A model generated the notes under the pieces. It was not told the DNA's origin, searched no databases, and worked only from the letters and a program-made list of their open reading frames with translations. 64,000 bases of DNA, from assembly GCA_963824085.1 (NCBI GenBank), contig CAWGNT010000018.1:1-64000 (forward strand), written 5' to 3'. Positions 18,834 through 28,644 of this stretch are shown here, in pieces. The DNA comes from JARRNE01 sp963824085 (GTDB lineage Bacteria > Pseudomonadota > Gammaproteobacteria > Chromatiales > Chromatiaceae). Each line of letters starts with the position of its first letter. The stretch's first letter is position 1. Position numbers and translations under genes: made by a program.

Positions 18834-19223
18834 TCAGGAAAAGGCCCAGTATTTGCTTAATACAAAAATCGCTGACGGGACAACGGTGGCCATCAGCAGT
18901 GCAGCAATCGTGTAAGGCGCGTGCGCCAACTGCACGACCACCACGACCACAAGGGTGTTGAGGCCGAGCCCAGACAGGGAGACGAGAACAAATCGGGGTA
19001 TTGTGCTTGCCATCGACCGGCAGGCGATTCGGCGAAAAGTCCAATAATAATGCCCTACGAAGGATACGGAGACTGCCGTAGCCCAGGCGATGAAATTCGC
19101 CCAAATGGGTTTAGACTGCAGCACCCCGACGAGAGAGAGGAACGCCACCACGTGTGTCGCCGTGGCGATCCCTCCTACAACGCCGAACCGGAACACCTGG
19201 TGAAAGACATGCGGAAGGTTCAC
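18834..19223 (-). CDS. gtrA: GtrA-like flippase candidate
   Basis: 129 residues, four membrane helices, with the GtrA pattern: FRFGVVGGIATATHVVAF in helix 1, NFIAWATAVSVSFVGHYYWT in the second block and FVLVSLSGLGLNTLVV in the third. GtrA proteins are thought to flip undecaprenyl-phosphate-linked sugars made by GtrB. Its start codon overlaps the stop of the GT2 gene by four bases, so the two are translationally coupled, the classical gtrB-gtrA order. Confidence 0.85.
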   Translation of the reverse strand: MNLPHVFHQVFRFGVVGGIATATHVVAFLSLVGVLQSKPIWANFIAWATAVSVSFVGHYYWTFRRIACRSMASTIPRFVLVSLSGLGLNTLVVVVVVQLAHAPYTIAALLMATVVPSAIFVLSKYWAFS

Positions 19224-20200
19224 TGGACGGCGTCTCTCCCTAACTCGAAGCCAATTGTCTCCCGGACCAGATACAGCGGCCGCCCCTTGACCTCAATAAA
19301 TATCCGTCCCAAGTACTCACCGATGATGCCAAGTCCGATCATGTTGAGCCCACTGAATAGCAGGATCACCGAGAGCAGAGATGCATAGCCGGGGACGTCG
19401 ACGCCGAAGATCAGGGTTCTCGTGACGATAATGGCTAAGTATATCGCAGCCAAGGTGGCAACAAAGAGCCCGAGGTAGGTCCAGACGCGCAATGGCATGG
19501 TTGTAAAAGAAAAGAGTCCCTCCAGTCCTAAGTTCCAAAGGCCCCAAAGCCGCCACTTGGTGTTTCCAGCTGCCCGCTCCGGCCGCTTGTAGCGGACAGT
19601 GGTCTGGCGGAAGCCGAGCCACGCGAATAGGCCCTTCATAAATCGGGTGCGCTCGGGCAGGCGCCGCAAGGCTTCCACCACGCGGCGATCCATGAGCCGG
19701 AAATCACCGGCATTGCGCGGCAAGCGAATATCGCTTATCTGACCCATCAGCCGGTAAAAGGCATCCGCCGTAATTCGCTTCAGCGGGCTGTCCGCAGAGC
19801 GATCAGAGCGCACGGCGAGCACCACGTCGTAACCGTCCTGCCACAGGCGCACCATTTTCGGTATCAGCTCGGGAGGGTCCTGTAAGTCCACGTCGATCGG
19901 TACGACGGCGTCCCCAGTGGCATGATCGAGACCGGCTGTTAGTGCTAGCTCTTTGCCGAAATTGCGGGTGAGGTCGACCACCTTGATCCGAGGATTCCCA
20001 GCATGGGCTTCGCGGAGAACCGATAGGGTGTTGTCCTGACTGCCATCATTGACACAGACGATCTCGTAGTCCGCGGTGAGGGAAGATAGGATTGGAACTA
20101 CTCGCTGAAAGAATTCTCCGCAGACCTGTTCCTCGTTATATAGAGGCGTCACGAGAGAAAGGCGAAAGTGATAGTTTGGCATGCCGTTAACGCGGTTCAT
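19220..20200 (-). CDS. gtrB: GtrB-like GT2 polyprenyl-phosphate sugar transferase
   Basis: 326-residue inverting GT-A glycosyltransferase with two C-terminal membrane helices. Family-2 features: SLVTPLYNEEQVCGEFF at the N-terminus, VCVNDGSQDNT, and VPIDVDLQDPPELIPKM with the DxD-like metal site. These are the marks of the ArnC/DPM1/GtrB group that charges undecaprenyl phosphate with a hexose. ATG 20200 (MNRVNGMPNYHF) is preferred; an upstream extension to 20338 lacks similarity to the family. Overlaps gtrA. Supplies the donor for the GT-C enzymes around it (inference). Confidence 0.85.
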   Translation of the reverse strand: MNRVNGMPNYHFRLSLVTPLYNEEQVCGEFFQRVVPILSSLTADYEIVCVNDGSQDNTLSVLREAHAGNPRIKVVDLTRNFGKELALTAGLDHATGDAVVPIDVDLQDPPELIPKMVRLWQDGYDVVLAVRSDRSADSPLKRITADAFYRLMGQISDIRLPRNAGDFRLMDRRVVEALRRLPERTRFMKGLFAWLGFRQTTVRYKRPERAAGNTKWRLWGLWNLGLEGLFSFTTMPLRVWTYLGLFVATLAAIYLAIIVTRTLIFGVDVPGYASLLSVILLFSGLNMIGLGIIGEYLGRIFIEVKGRPLYLVRETIGFELGRDAVQ

Positions 20201-20485
20201 GACTGAGCAGGATCCGTGCCCATTCCCAAGCTGTGCCGCAAGACGAACAGCACTCTCGTCCAGGGCATCGAGTGGGGCGCGCTGTGCGCACCGTTCCAAA
20301 GAACATGTTGCTGCCAGACATGCCCAAGACACCCCCAAGAGCCCACGATGTCATGCGCCGAAGCATGTCCGGATTAGAACTCAGGGACACTCCCGCGTAT
20401 CCCTGGACGCGGTTCTCGCTAGCTGCGTACCGGCGCAGCTCCCGTACCGATACTGGCTTCCAACAGGAATTCTGATTATAACGGC

Positions 20486-21802
20486 CTACGATGTGCCGGG
20501 AACGCGGCAGCCTCTTCGGCTGGCCCGACCTTCTCTAGAGCCACCGCCAAAAAGCAATATCGCGAACAAGGTCACCTTAGCCACCCATAGGGCCGCCATG
20601 GGTACTTCGGGGAGAAAGAGCGTGTGATTCAGAAGGACTATCAAAAGGGCAAGGATCGAGATCGTCCGGAAAGATAAGATGTGGTCCTGACCGGGAAGAA
20701 ACCGCTCGCTCCAGGCGATAGCCGGGCCCAAAGGAAGGAGGAAATCTTCGTAGATGCCGGCGTAGGGCGCAAACAAGAGGTAGCTGCCGAGGACTGCAAT
20801 GAAAATCTTCGCCCGGATGGTAGCACTGTCTTCGGCATTCCGGGACGTGCTGACGAACCGTCGAGCCGCGAGCGCCCAAGTTGTTGCAGCGCCAAAGGTA
20901 ACGAGCATCAAGACATAAGAAACTGTATTGGCTGCTTGAGCCGAGATGATTCCGACGTTTCGGAATAGGTTCATGTTGTCAAACACCAGCGCACTGCGAA
21001 ACACTTGCGGAATCTCCTCTTGAGTGTAAATTGACAACGTCTCAAGATAGTCAACAGGCCAGAGCGCGCCGAGCGGGAACATGAATGCCACAAAGATGGC
21101 GCACGTGCACCCTATAGCGTACAGCGCGAGACGGAAGCGCCCCTCCAGTAACGCTATGATCAACCCCAACGCGAAATAGGGTGGTTTGATGGCTAGTGCA
21201 GTAAGCAACAGCGCGTACAGCCAGGAGCGCCGTTCTGCCTCGCCCGACCGCATCGCGCAATACAGGAGTAGCAGGATGGCCATCGCGAAGATGGCAGTTT
21301 GTCCTAGATACAGATTTCGCGTGAACGCCGAGGAGCCGACGGAACAGGCGATCAGCAGGTATCCGAGCCATCTCTCTTCCCGCTTCGGTGGCAGGTTTCG
21401 CGCGATGAGTAGGATAGCAAAGCACAAAAGAGTGACTGAGAATGCGGACCAGGCGTCCGACGCGAGCTCCAGACTTGTGCGTGCCAAGAGGGCGAAAGGC
21501 GCTAACACAAGGACTAACATTGGAGTTGAGCCAAAGAGCATCGCTCCTGATACAGGTGCTCCGACCGCTTTTGCAAGCACCTGAAGATGGCCGTTCGCGG
21601 AATACAAGTCGTGGAACGAGTCGAACCAAAATGCCTTAGCCAGGAGGAGAGAGTACGTAATATCGCGAATTCGGACGCGGGATTGCGTTATGTCAAGAGT
21701 CGGAACGTCACGCAACAAGAGAAAATGGAAGATGGTGAGGAAAGCGAAAAATAGGCCAGCGACTGCAAGAAGCCGGGTGATGCGCGGTGTTGTGGTAATC
21801 AT
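20486..21802 (-). CDS. GT87-like membrane glycosyltransferase
   Basis: 438 residues with ten to twelve helices. GT87-type traits: an N-terminal loop with LLAKAFWFDSFHDLYSA, a proline-containing segment GSTPMLVLVLAPFALLA and a Lys-Pro loop ALAIKPPYFALGLIIALLEG. Gene order on the minus strand is this gene, then gtrB and gtrA, then the 16997-18691 gene. A 131-bp divergent region (21803-21933) separates it from the plus-strand gene at 21934 and probably holds promoters both ways. The 285 bases after its stop (20201-20485) hold nothing I recognise. Confidence 0.65.
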   Translation of the reverse strand: MITTTPRITRLLAVAGLFFAFLTIFHFLLLRDVPTLDITQSRVRIRDITYSLLLAKAFWFDSFHDLYSANGHLQVLAKAVGAPVSGAMLFGSTPMLVLVLAPFALLARTSLELASDAWSAFSVTLLCFAILLIARNLPPKREERWLGYLLIACSVGSSAFTRNLYLGQTAIFAMAILLLLYCAMRSGEAERRSWLYALLLTALAIKPPYFALGLIIALLEGRFRLALYAIGCTCAIFVAFMFPLGALWPVDYLETLSIYTQEEIPQVFRSALVFDNMNLFRNVGIISAQAANTVSYVLMLVTFGAATTWALAARRFVSTSRNAEDSATIRAKIFIAVLGSYLLFAPYAGIYEDFLLPLGPAIAWSERFLPGQDHILSFRTISILALLIVLLNHTLFLPEVPMAALWVAKVTLFAILLFGGGSREGRASRRGCRVPGTS

Positions 21803-21933
21803 CGCGGTTACCCTGCGGCGGGCAGGACGACACTAATGGGCGCCTGCGCAACTAAACGAAAATTAGGCATAGGCGAAACCAAAGCGCAGTTGACAATGAG
21901 ATTATCATAAGTCCAGCGCACTGCCTGCAGCAT

Positions 21934-23082
21934 ATGAGGTATAAGATCGCGCAGTTTACCGCGTGCACAACTCTGCTGTTCGCCGGATGGTACTATATCT
22001 TGGTTGCACTTCCTGCGGGAGCGGAACCGCACGGCCTCCGGCTGTCTCCTGACTTGTACCCAATGTGGCTTGCGGCAAGGGTGGTGTTGGTCGGGCGCGG
22101 CAGTCCCTATACGAGCGAAGTGACGCGCGAGATTCAGCGCGGCGTTTACGGCAGCACCATCCGGGGAGACGGACGGGTGCGCGATCAGCAGAGATTCGCG
22201 TATCCTCTGTTCGCAGTGTTTCCTTTTGCACCATTGGCGTTTCTTAGCTTTGCTACCGTCCAAGCGCTCGTCTTTTGGCTCTTCTTGGGTTTCTCTGTTC
22301 TATCAGTCTGGCTCTGGGCCAAGACTGTCGACGTTCCATTTCTTGCTGGCCTATGCGGCCTGATCCTCGCGTCGGTGCCCATCGACCTAGGAATCGTGCT
22401 ACGGCAGCCGACTGTTGCTTACATACTACTGTTAGCTCTATCTGCGTGGGCTGCGAGGTCCCGCCGCTATGTCCTCGCGGGTGTTGCTGCTGCGTTCGCA
22501 AGTGCCAAGCCTCAGCTGGCCGTGGCAGTACTTGTTCCGCTGCTCTTCTGGGCGCTATCGGCCTGGCAGACGCGCAAACGCATGGCTTTTAGTTTCGCCG
22601 TGACGTTTGCAGTGCTGGCGTCGGCCGCGTTCATCTGGCTTCCGGCTTGGTTGCAAGAATGGCTGATAACACTGGCAGCGTACAAGACGTACGCTAATGC
22701 AACGCCGATTTTCTTCGAATCAGCAAATCTGATTGCTGTTGGTGCGGTAACAGCTTCCGCACTCGTGTGGCGGGCAAGGAAAGACCTGCAGCTTGCACTG
22801 GCGATCTCGGTTGTGAGCTCCCAGTTGTTCATTCCTTTTCAGGAATATAATCTAGCGCTCTTGGTGCCCGCTATGCTCTACACATGGAAACACCGCGAGC
22901 AGATGATGCAGCGTGTCCCATCACGTGTCGCGATGCAAATTGCCGTTGTGACGGTCGCAGCATACGCTGTTTCCATTCCAGCCGCTTGCGCGATATCGAG
23001 CTTGTGGATTTTGCCACCGATCTTATTCATTGCTTTTGGCCTTAGTCTGCTTCCTGTCGTGCTTCTCCAAAAGCCGCCGTAG
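21934..23082 (+). CDS. GT87-like membrane glycosyltransferase
   Basis: 382-residue polytopic membrane protein. GT87 features: LSPDLYPMWLAARVVLVGRG with an acidic first loop, PYTSEVTREIQRGVYG, QQRFAYPLFAVFPFAPLAFL (YP motif), and AAAFASAKPQLAVAVLVPLL (Lys-Pro loop). Base composition is a little lower in GC than the tad locus. No ribosome site is obvious before ATG 21934. It is transcribed away from the gtrBA block and starts a short plus-strand series of three such genes. Confidence 0.68.
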   Translation: MRYKIAQFTACTTLLFAGWYYILVALPAGAEPHGLRLSPDLYPMWLAARVVLVGRGSPYTSEVTREIQRGVYGSTIRGDGRVRDQQRFAYPLFAVFPFAPLAFLSFATVQALVFWLFLGFSVLSVWLWAKTVDVPFLAGLCGLILASVPIDLGIVLRQPTVAYILLLALSAWAARSRRYVLAGVAAAFASAKPQLAVAVLVPLLFWALSAWQTRKRMAFSFAVTFAVLASAAFIWLPAWLQEWLITLAAYKTYANATPIFFESANLIAVGAVTASALVWRARKDLQLALAISVVSSQLFIPFQEYNLALLVPAMLYTWKHREQMMQRVPSRVAMQIAVVTVAAYAVSIPAACAISSLWILPPILFIAFGLSLLPVVLLQKPP

Positions 23083-23227
23083 TCCACTTGCGGCAAGCTG
23101 GTCTCTATGTGAGACGACAACACGCTCAAGCTTACAGAACCAAAGTCTTCCGATCGGCGCATCGGGCAAGAGTCCGGTATGATTCAGTAGGATTGCTGTC
23201 AGCGTTGCATCGCATCGGGCGATTACC

Positions 23228-23421
23228 GCTAGCGCTCAGCTGGACGCTCGGAATCCCTTGGCTTGGGCCTGGATCCCGGCGTTCCGTGCCGGGATTTTAG
23301 GCTGGCCCAAATCGGGGCCGTCGTTCCGGCAGGGAATACCGGAAACCAGGTGCGATGGACGGCAACTAGCGCCGCAGCAAAGCAGGCCCTTCGTCGCGGC
23401 TGAGGAATAGCGCAAATCACG
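23228..23421. repeat. ~200-bp dispersed repeat, copy B
   Basis: Diverged copy of 16340-16552, same orientation, with the same left (ctcagctggacgc) and right (ggctgaggaatagcg) ends and the gatcccggcgttcc/gccgggat hairpin. Lies in the 474-bp gap between two GT87-like genes; the rest of that gap holds no gene I recognise. Confidence 0.65.
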
Positions 23422-23556
23422 TGGTATCGCGCGTTCTGGGGGGCGTACTCTTTTCCGGTAGGGGCATAACGAAATTCATCGCCACTACACTGCGTTGGAA
23501 TGAAAGTGCTGAGGTTCGGCTTATGAACGCAGAGAGATTTGCCTTGCGGGGTAAGG

Positions 23557-24888
23557 ATGCGGTGGCGAGCGTGCTTGGTTCTGATTGTCGGGGCAACCCT
23601 GGTGATTCTTGGCCTGTTCAGCCTCGGGCTCGGGTTGCGGACGGCACACATCAGCGATGGTCGTGACTTCTCGCATGATTACTTTGCGGTCCAGGCTCTG
23701 CGGGCTGGTACCACAATCTATGCGCCGAAGATAGAAAACTATCACCCCCCGTTCGATGTCCTGACGGTCATGCCCCTAGCTGGGCTACCGTTCAAGACGG
23801 CATTTCTGACTTGGAGCGCGCTGTCGCTGGTGTGTTTTGGGCTCATTATAGCGATCACGTTGCTGGAGCTGGGCATCTCGCTCGCGTGGCCTTGGCTGGT
23901 GCTGCTGGGTGGTCTCGCCCTGTGCTGGTATCCATTTCAGTTTCAGATGATGATGGGACAATGGTCGTTTTTGATTGGTGCCTGCATCCTTGGGTGTTGG
24001 GTTCTTCTGCGACACGACCGCGATGTCTCGGCGGGGGTCTTGCTTGGGATCGCCTCTCTAATCAAGCTGTTTCCCGGGCTGCTCATACTCTTCTTGGTCC
24101 TGCGTCGGCGCTGGAAGGCGTTAGCAGCTGTGGCCGTGACAACGTTGCTTGGGATGGCCGTGACGGTGGCGATCGTTGGGTCGCGGGATACCGTCGATTT
24201 CGTCGTGAGCGTTGCGCCGGGCAATGTCGCCGAGCATGCCACTTTCCCGCTGAACGCATCGTTGACCGGATTGTTTAGCCGGCTGCTGACTGACGGGCCA
24301 TGGGTGCGCCCACTCGCCGTGGCGCCGGAGCTGGCTCGCTGGCTGGTAATACTGGCGAGTCTGGGATTGGTTGGCGCGCTGGCGCGACACATCCTCGCAC
24401 GTCCAGTGCGGCCCGATCACGACGATACGACCTTTGCATTGGCCTGTGTGGCGATGCTGCTGATCTCACCCCTCACCTGGGTGCACATGTCCATGGTGCT
24501 GATGTTACCGTTCGGGCTGCTGCTTCGCGATCGTTTGGAGGGCGCTGCGCGACCGGGCATGGTCATGCAGGCGTTCCTCGTCCTCGCGCTCCTCTCGATG
24601 CCCCACCTCGATATTGGTCGCGCCCTGATGACGCACTACGCTCCGAACCGAACGCCGTGGTACGCGGCACTCCTGTTCGCTGCGCCCACAGCCGCGATGC
24701 TCCTGTTGTGGCATATCCTCTCGGTGCGACTCTCCTGGCCTCCTCAGACGCAGCCTTTGCGGGTGGACTGTCACAATCCTTGCCAAACGTCGTGTGCCAT
24801 CGCGTCTCACTCGTCGGCGGAGATCGCTATCTCGTCACCGCCGATCGATCCTCGGGGCCCACAGGAGGAGTGCAGGCAAACCGAATGA
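23557..24888 (+). CDS. GT87/DUF2029-like membrane glycosyltransferase
   Basis: 443 residues from ATG 23557 with about ten helices. Clear GT87 pattern: DFSHDYFAVQALRAGTTIYA in the first outer loop, NYHPPFDVLTVMPLAGLPF (proline motif), and ASLIKLFPGLLILFLVLRR (Lys-Phe-Pro loop) with FSRLLTDGPW later. The last 60 residues are hydrophilic and unlike the family, perhaps a read into non-conserved sequence. ATG 23557 follows ggggtaagg; an in-frame TTG at 23539 is less likely. Confidence 0.72.
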   Translation: MRWRACLVLIVGATLVILGLFSLGLGLRTAHISDGRDFSHDYFAVQALRAGTTIYAPKIENYHPPFDVLTVMPLAGLPFKTAFLTWSALSLVCFGLIIAITLLELGISLAWPWLVLLGGLALCWYPFQFQMMMGQWSFLIGACILGCWVLLRHDRDVSAGVLLGIASLIKLFPGLLILFLVLRRRWKALAAVAVTTLLGMAVTVAIVGSRDTVDFVVSVAPGNVAEHATFPLNASLTGLFSRLLTDGPWVRPLAVAPELARWLVILASLGLVGALARHILARPVRPDHDDTTFALACVAMLLISPLTWVHMSMVLMLPFGLLLRDRLEGAARPGMVMQAFLVLALLSMPHLDIGRALMTHYAPNRTPWYAALLFAAPTAAMLLLWHILSVRLSWPPQTQPLRVDCHNPCQTSCAIASHSSAEIAISSPPIDPRGPQEECRQTE

Positions 24889-25091
24889 CTGTGTACCTGT
24901 CGATAGCAACGACTATAAATCCCTCATCAGGCAGCTATGGTTCCATCACCCGAGGTTCGCTTTCCTTGACGATTTCACACGCGCCCGGTTGTACGCCTGG
25001 CAGCAGTCCGGACGCCGTTGCGCCTCCTTGGAATTGTCGCGGAATTGCCCTTCGCCACGCCCTGGCCTCGTAAGTAAAGGTTGCTAGCACG

Positions 25092-26642
25092 ATGCGCGAC
25101 GATGGAGTGCTCGGTGTGACGAGACATACTTCGCGCACAGCGGCTCGCCGCTGGAGCGTGCGCGATCAGTTGGTCGCCTTCACGCTGCTGGCGCTGATTG
25201 CAGTGGTGCCGCTAGTGATGGTGGAGATCCCGCCGCTGGTCGACTACCCCAACCACCTTACGCGCATGTGGCTGCTCTTTGTCGCGCCCCCCGACGCCTC
25301 CGTGTACCACTACTACCGGCCCGACTGGCAGCTCCTTCCCAACCTTGCCATGGAAGGGGTGATGCCGCTGCTGCTGATGTTTCTGCCACTTGAGGTGGCC
25401 GGGCGCGTCTTCGTCGGCCTCACGCTGCTGCTCATGGCGAGCGGCGTGGCGGCGCTGCACTACGCTCTGTTCCGGCGCATCTCGCCCTGGCCGCTGCTCG
25501 CCTTCCTGCTGCTTTACAACCGCATCCTGCTGTGGGGCTTCCTCAACTATCTCTTCGGCGTCGGGCTGGTGCTATGGGCCTTTGCTGCATGGGTCGCCTG
25601 GCGGAAGCGGGGCGAGCTGTTCCGGGCCATCGTTTTTGTGCCGCTCGCCCTGTTGCTCTTTATGGCTCACCTCTATGCGTTCGGTATCGCCGGTCTCTGC
25701 GTGGTCGCCTACGAGCTGGGCCGTATTGAACGGGTCCCCCGGCGCAACGAATGGGGCTGCTATCTGCTCGAAGCCTCCCCAGTGCTGGTTAGCTTCGGCA
25801 TCCCGCTACTTCTCTTCCTAGCCTTCAGCCCGACCACCGAAGAGATGGGGACGATGCAATACGGGCAGCTCATCCGCCGCTTGGTGGGGATGGTGGCCCT
25901 CTTCAGAGACTACGACCCGATGCTCGATAGCCTCACCATCCTGCTGGTCAGCGCCATCGGCATCGTGGCGATTGTCAAGCGCCACTTGAGGGTCGCACGG
26001 GGAATGGTCTGGCCCCTTGCCGCCATGGCGCTGGTCTACCTTGTGATGCCCGCGACCCTCTTCGGCAGCCACGGCTCTGACGTGCGCTTCGCCGTGGCCC
26101 TGGGCCTGGTCTTTGTGGCCGCCACCGAAGTGGCGGGGACCGCGCTGCACTGGTGGTGCTTGGTCGGCGCGCTGCTGGTGGCGCTCTTTCTGGTGCGCAT
26201 GGAGGTGATCACCGGATATTGGCTGGCGGCGGATCGCGACTACCGCGCCGTGCTCGCGGCGCTCGATCGCATGCCGGCGGGGAGCCGCCTCTTCACCGCC
26301 GACGGCCAAGGGGCCGAGTGGCAACCCTTCCCCACCCCGACCGCCCATCTACCCTGCCTCGCTGTAGTTCGGCGCGGCACTTTCGTCCCGAGCCTCTTTA
26401 CCTATCCGACCCAGCAGCCGTTGCGCTTGGCGCCAGGCTACGCACGTCTTGCCAGGCTCACCCCGGGGGCGGTCTTCAAGCACGGCGACTCCATCCCCTG
26501 GCGCTACGTAACGGCCCACTACACCCATGTCCTAGTGGTGGAGGCGAAAGGGCACGTACCGCTGCCATACCATCGCCTGCGCCTGATCGCGCAGGGCCAC
26601 AACTTCCGCCTCTTCGAGGTGGAGCAGAAAGAACTGATGTGA
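25092..26642 (+). CDS. polytopic membrane protein, GT-C-like
   Basis: 516 residues, ten or more helices and a C-terminal soluble domain of about 120 residues. The first loop holds PPLVDYPNHLTRMWLLFV, an Asp-containing loop like the catalytic loop of GT-C enzymes, followed by conserved-looking helices (LLLYNRILLWGFLNYLFGVG). No named family could be assigned. GC content is higher than that of the preceding two genes. It is separated from them by a 203-bp gap and convergent with the next gene. Confidence 0.6.
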   Translation: MRDDGVLGVTRHTSRTAARRWSVRDQLVAFTLLALIAVVPLVMVEIPPLVDYPNHLTRMWLLFVAPPDASVYHYYRPDWQLLPNLAMEGVMPLLLMFLPLEVAGRVFVGLTLLLMASGVAALHYALFRRISPWPLLAFLLLYNRILLWGFLNYLFGVGLVLWAFAAWVAWRKRGELFRAIVFVPLALLLFMAHLYAFGIAGLCVVAYELGRIERVPRRNEWGCYLLEASPVLVSFGIPLLLFLAFSPTTEEMGTMQYGQLIRRLVGMVALFRDYDPMLDSLTILLVSAIGIVAIVKRHLRVARGMVWPLAAMALVYLVMPATLFGSHGSDVRFAVALGLVFVAATEVAGTALHWWCLVGALLVALFLVRMEVITGYWLAADRDYRAVLAALDRMPAGSRLFTADGQGAEWQPFPTPTAHLPCLAVVRRGTFVPSLFTYPTQQPLRLAPGYARLARLTPGAVFKHGDSIPWRYVTAHYTHVLVVEAKGHVPLPYHRLRLIAQGHNFRLFEVEQKELM

Positions 26643-26753
26643 ACGGCGACTTGCACAGGCATTGCGATCCCCGTCAAGGCACACCCTCCATGCGTCTTAG
26701 TCACGAGCAGGTATGCCCTGCATTCAAACAAGTGCCGTGAACAGTGGCCCACT

Positions 26754-27974
26754 TTACGCCCCGGTCGTGGTGTCGGGCTTCCAGGCTTCGAATACGCGCA
26801 ACGCAAACAGAGCGAGCAATGCGACGGGATAGACAAGAGACCACACAAACCCATAGTTAAAGACGACCCACGCTGGGACGCACAGCAAGCAGGCCGCCAG
26901 GAACCGAGTAACGCCCCAGCGCTCCGTCAACATGCTCGGAACGAGCAACAGGAAGTAGCCGGGCCAAGTTAAGGGGGAGGCGAGGAGAGCGGCGAGTATT
27001 GCAAGTTCTGCGGTTGCTCGATGGGACCGCAAGCGAGGTGCATAAAAGGCGGCTATAGCGAGTACGCTAATGGACGCCGCGGGACCGGCGAAACCCAGGC
27101 CCAGGCGCGTGAGCAGACCAGGCAGGGAGGCGTTGGTCGGCGTCGCCAGCCAGTAGATGCCGCTCGCCGCACGATACCAGGACTGGTAGATGGCAGGACC
27201 ATAAAGGACGATTGGGAGAAGTGTGATGACTGCAGCACCAGAGAGTGCTGCTGCCCCTGCGGGAAACCTCCTCTGGATCAACAGCAGCGCGGGCCATGTC
27301 AGAAATGGCGGTTTGAGCGCCGCCACAATTCCGATGAGAATCCCGCCGCGGAGCGGAGCTGATGCGACACTTCGCCACGCGAGGGCCGCAAGAAGCGCGA
27401 GAGGTGCATACACCTGGTTCAGCGTCAGCGTGCACCAGAATCCTACCGCGGCGAGTGCCCATGCGAGTTTTACTGAGGCGATCCTGCGTTCACGGACGAT
27501 TACTATGAGCATTGCTCCATAGGTGACGACAGTCACGACGAACAGCAGAATCCGGGCCGTAGGTGGATCGAGCCTCGCCCAAGCCTGAAGTATGGGAAGC
27601 CAGGAGGGTACGTTCACGCTAACCGCTGTGGAGCCGAGAACACGATGGTGATCAAGCCAGCTCCCAAGGGTCGCGACGTCATACGGATCCAATCCGTGAT
27701 TGACCGCTTCCCCAGCCGCGAGAAACGGCGCCAGATCATAGACGACGTTGTGCGCAGGGTAAAAGGTTGCGGCTTCCAGTAGCGCAAGTAATATGAAAGT
27801 CACGCGGGTGATACGAGGACCGAGGTGTCCCGCCTTTTCAATAAGCCTGGTCGAATAATCGCTGATCGTCCCCGCGGGTTTCCTCAGCTGGAATTGGTTG
27901 CCCTGGTGGTCGCCGGCGTGAGATGAATCTGCGGGGGTTATTGAATGAGTTTTGATCGATTCGGCGCCTTTCAC
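26754..27974 (-). CDS. GT87-like membrane glycosyltransferase
   Basis: 406 residues from GTG 27974, which has a good ribosome site (gaggggaaccgag); the frame is open for another 32 codons upstream, but these read through the REP-rich region. About ten helices, with GT87 marks VVYDLAPFLAAGEAVNHGLD in the first outer loop and GIVAALKPPFLTWPALLLI (Lys-Pro loop). Convergent with 25092-26642; the 111-bp space between has no obvious terminator. Confidence 0.68.
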   Translation of the reverse strand: MKGAESIKTHSITPADSSHAGDHQGNQFQLRKPAGTISDYSTRLIEKAGHLGPRITRVTFILLALLEAATFYPAHNVVYDLAPFLAAGEAVNHGLDPYDVATLGSWLDHHRVLGSTAVSVNVPSWLPILQAWARLDPPTARILLFVVTVVTYGAMLIVIVRERRIASVKLAWALAAVGFWCTLTLNQVYAPLALLAALAWRSVASAPLRGGILIGIVAALKPPFLTWPALLLIQRRFPAGAAALSGAAVITLLPIVLYGPAIYQSWYRAASGIYWLATPTNASLPGLLTRLGLGFAGPAASISVLAIAAFYAPRLRSHRATAELAILAALLASPLTWPGYFLLLVPSMLTERWGVTRFLAACLLCVPAWVVFNYGFVWSLVYPVALLALFALRVFEAWKPDTTTGA

Positions 27975-28070
27975 CTCGGTTCCCCTCTGATCCAATTCGC
28001 TCCTGGAATAGATGGCGTGGATGGTGATTAGGCCTCGAGCGCAGCTGGGCGGAGGCGTTCGGGGGGGCAA

Positions 28071-28644
28071 GGAGGATGGGCGGCTCGCGGCCGCAGGCCG
28101 CTCTCACGCGATGGGGTGATCTTGTAGGAGCGACCTGCGGTCGCGACGAGGGCGTTGTGGGAACTGGGGTGGGCTCGGGGGCACATGCTGTGGATCCGTT
28201 CATCTATGCTCGAAGGCGGCATCCATGACGCATGCGGTTCCGCCGACCCGCGCCGACCCCGCATCTCCGGTCGTTTCAGCTGAGGGATGGGGCTAATCAG
28301 CTGGGGGTTTGCGGCTGCGGTCACTCTTCGGGCGGCTGGATTCCTATAATCTCGGTTGAATGATTTGCTATGCATTTCGACGCTAGCAAGAGAAGGTTGC
28401 ACTTCTTTCAAGGCCGGGCGCAAAGGGGCGGCGGCTCAGCGAGTGGCTGCGCGGCGGTTGACGTTTCCGATATCATGTTGGCGCTCACCATGCCGCAAGA
28501 GGCTCACGCACTCGTTGCCGAGGCGCCCAGCCCCGTGAATCGAGCGGTGAGGCTGGCGTGGTGGCGGCGAAAAGTTACCGGGCCCGTGCCGCAACATCTG
28601 CCGTGTCGGCCAGTCCCTACGGCCATCTGGCGTAACCTGCGACT
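28071..28644. other. gap with REP-like elements
   Basis: No gene recognised. It contains the inverted REP-like pair at 28079-28148. A TATAAT hexamer sits at 28345-28350, but no matching -35 box is seen. Confidence 0.35.
28079..28148. repeat. paired REP-like hairpins
   Basis: ggctcgcggccgcaggccgctctcac is followed 22 bases later by gtaggagcgacctgcggtcgcgac in the opposite sense. The second is the well-known GTAGGAGCG...CGCGAC type of extragenic repeat of gammaproteobacteria (Xanthomonas, Pseudomonas and relatives). Paired inverted copies are typical of REPIN/BIME units. Motifs are given in parts; each arm is shorter than 27 bases. Confidence 0.6.
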
